Shown piece by piece: positions 5,299 through 5,422 of a stretch of 5,422 nt of DNA. Position 1 is the first letter of the stretch. Every line of letters begins with the position of its first letter. Made by a program: the position numbers and the translations under genes. Under the pieces are notes generated by a model, which was not told the origin of the DNA, did not search any database, and saw only the letters and a list, made by a program, of their open reading frames with translations. Source of the stretch: an uncultured Alphaproteobacteria bacterium. GTDB taxonomy: Bacteria > Pseudomonadota > Alphaproteobacteria > Sphingomonadales > Sphingomonadaceae. The DNA lies in NCBI GenBank assembly GCA_903939555.1, contig CAJAHV010000332.1, positions 1 through 5,422 of the forward strand. Direction: 5' to 3'.

Positions 5299-5334
5299 GC
5301 CTCCGGCGGCTGCATTAAGAGCCTCCGGCGGCTG
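5299..5334. repeat. Direct repeat of GCCTCCGGCGGCTG, two copies
   Basis: The identical 14-mer stands at 5299-5312 and 5321-5334, with a period of 22 bases, starting 10 bases after the aldolase stop. Each copy contains the near-palindrome CCTCCGGCGG. From memory this core is scattered through intergenic regions of sphingomonad genomes, so I read it as an interspersed repeat of the REP kind. Copy number was not checked. Confidence 0.65.
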
Positions 5335-5350
5335 GGGCCGCAGGCCCCAG
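5332..5350. repeat. GC hairpin CTGGGGCC-GCA-GGCCCCAG
   Basis: A perfect 8-bp stem (5332-5339 with 5343-5350) with a 3-base loop, overlapping the second 14-mer repeat. It would form a stable RNA or DNA hairpin 43 bases after the aldolase stop. It has no T-run, so it is not a standard intrinsic terminator, though it may slow polymerase or protect the 3' end. Confidence 0.6.
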
Positions 5351-5422
5351 ACCCCATTTGATCAGCATGAAACCTGATAACGCCCGTTGCTGCTGATACC
5401 GAAAATCAATCGGGGTCTGGGG
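5345..5422. repeat. Inverted repeat CCCCAGACCCC ... GGGGTCTGGGG
   Basis: CCCCAGACCCC (5345-5355) and GGGGTCTGGGG (5412-5422) are exact reverse complements. Extended inward, 5345-5362 and 5405-5422 pair at 16 of 18 positions. The roughly 42 bases between them contain a further 7-bp inverted pair, ATCAGCA (5361-5367) and TGCTGAT (5391-5397). The right arm reaches the last base of the window, so the element very likely continues, perhaps as a mirror copy of the hairpin at 5332-5350. This is the layout of a paired, BIME-like palindromic unit. Confidence 0.65.

Noticed and set aside
5299..5334. Repeat pair as a CRISPR array
   Set aside because: Only two 14-base copies with an 8-base gap, far too short for repeats and spacers, and no cas gene in the window.

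Overview
The window is GC-rich proteobacterial DNA and most probably comes from the order Sphingomonadales (Alphaproteobacteria). Two things point there. The protein at 2026-2655 ends in a PEPxxW...GFGxxGxxxRRR sorting tail of the kind typical of sphingomonads. The intergenic DNA also carries GCCTCCGGCGGCTG and CCCCAGACCCC repeats that I recognise, from memory, as common in that group. The assignment is an inference, since there is no rRNA or marker gene here.

Layout, all genes on the + strand. Bases 1-1146 are the C-terminal part of a 2,4-dienoyl-CoA reductase (FadH type), cut by the left edge of the window. A small NTF2/SnoaL-like protein (1164-1550) follows in the same operon. A 475-base gene-free stretch (1551-2025) comes next; it holds inverted repeats, then an AT-rich leader with a strong hairpin. 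It leads into a secreted PEP-CTERM-type protein of unknown function (2026-2655), which ends at a clear intrinsic terminator (2678-2711). After a second gene-free stretch (2712-3013) lie a class I/II PLP-dependent aminotransferase (3014-4144) and a 4-hydroxy-2-oxovalerate aldolase of the DmpG/BphI type (4257-5288). The right edge (5299-5422) is an intergenic cluster of direct and inverted repeats.

How the genes may work together. FadH reduces unsaturated CoA thioesters in fatty-acid breakdown, and its NTF2-like neighbour is probably co-translated with it. The aldolase is the last enzyme of meta-cleavage degradation of aromatics (and of steroids in some bacteria), making pyruvate plus an aldehyde. 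Its usual partner, an acylating aldehyde dehydrogenase, is not next to it here; an aminotransferase is. The PEP-CTERM gene stands apart: it has its own leader and terminator, and its 5' half has much lower GC content and different codon use from its neighbours.

I see no clear new defence, mobile or RNA system. The most unusual features are the structured leader of the PEP-CTERM gene, two related hairpin elements in opposite orientation on either side of that gene, the perfect palindromes just upstream of the aminotransferase and the aldolase, and the aldolase without its dehydrogenase.
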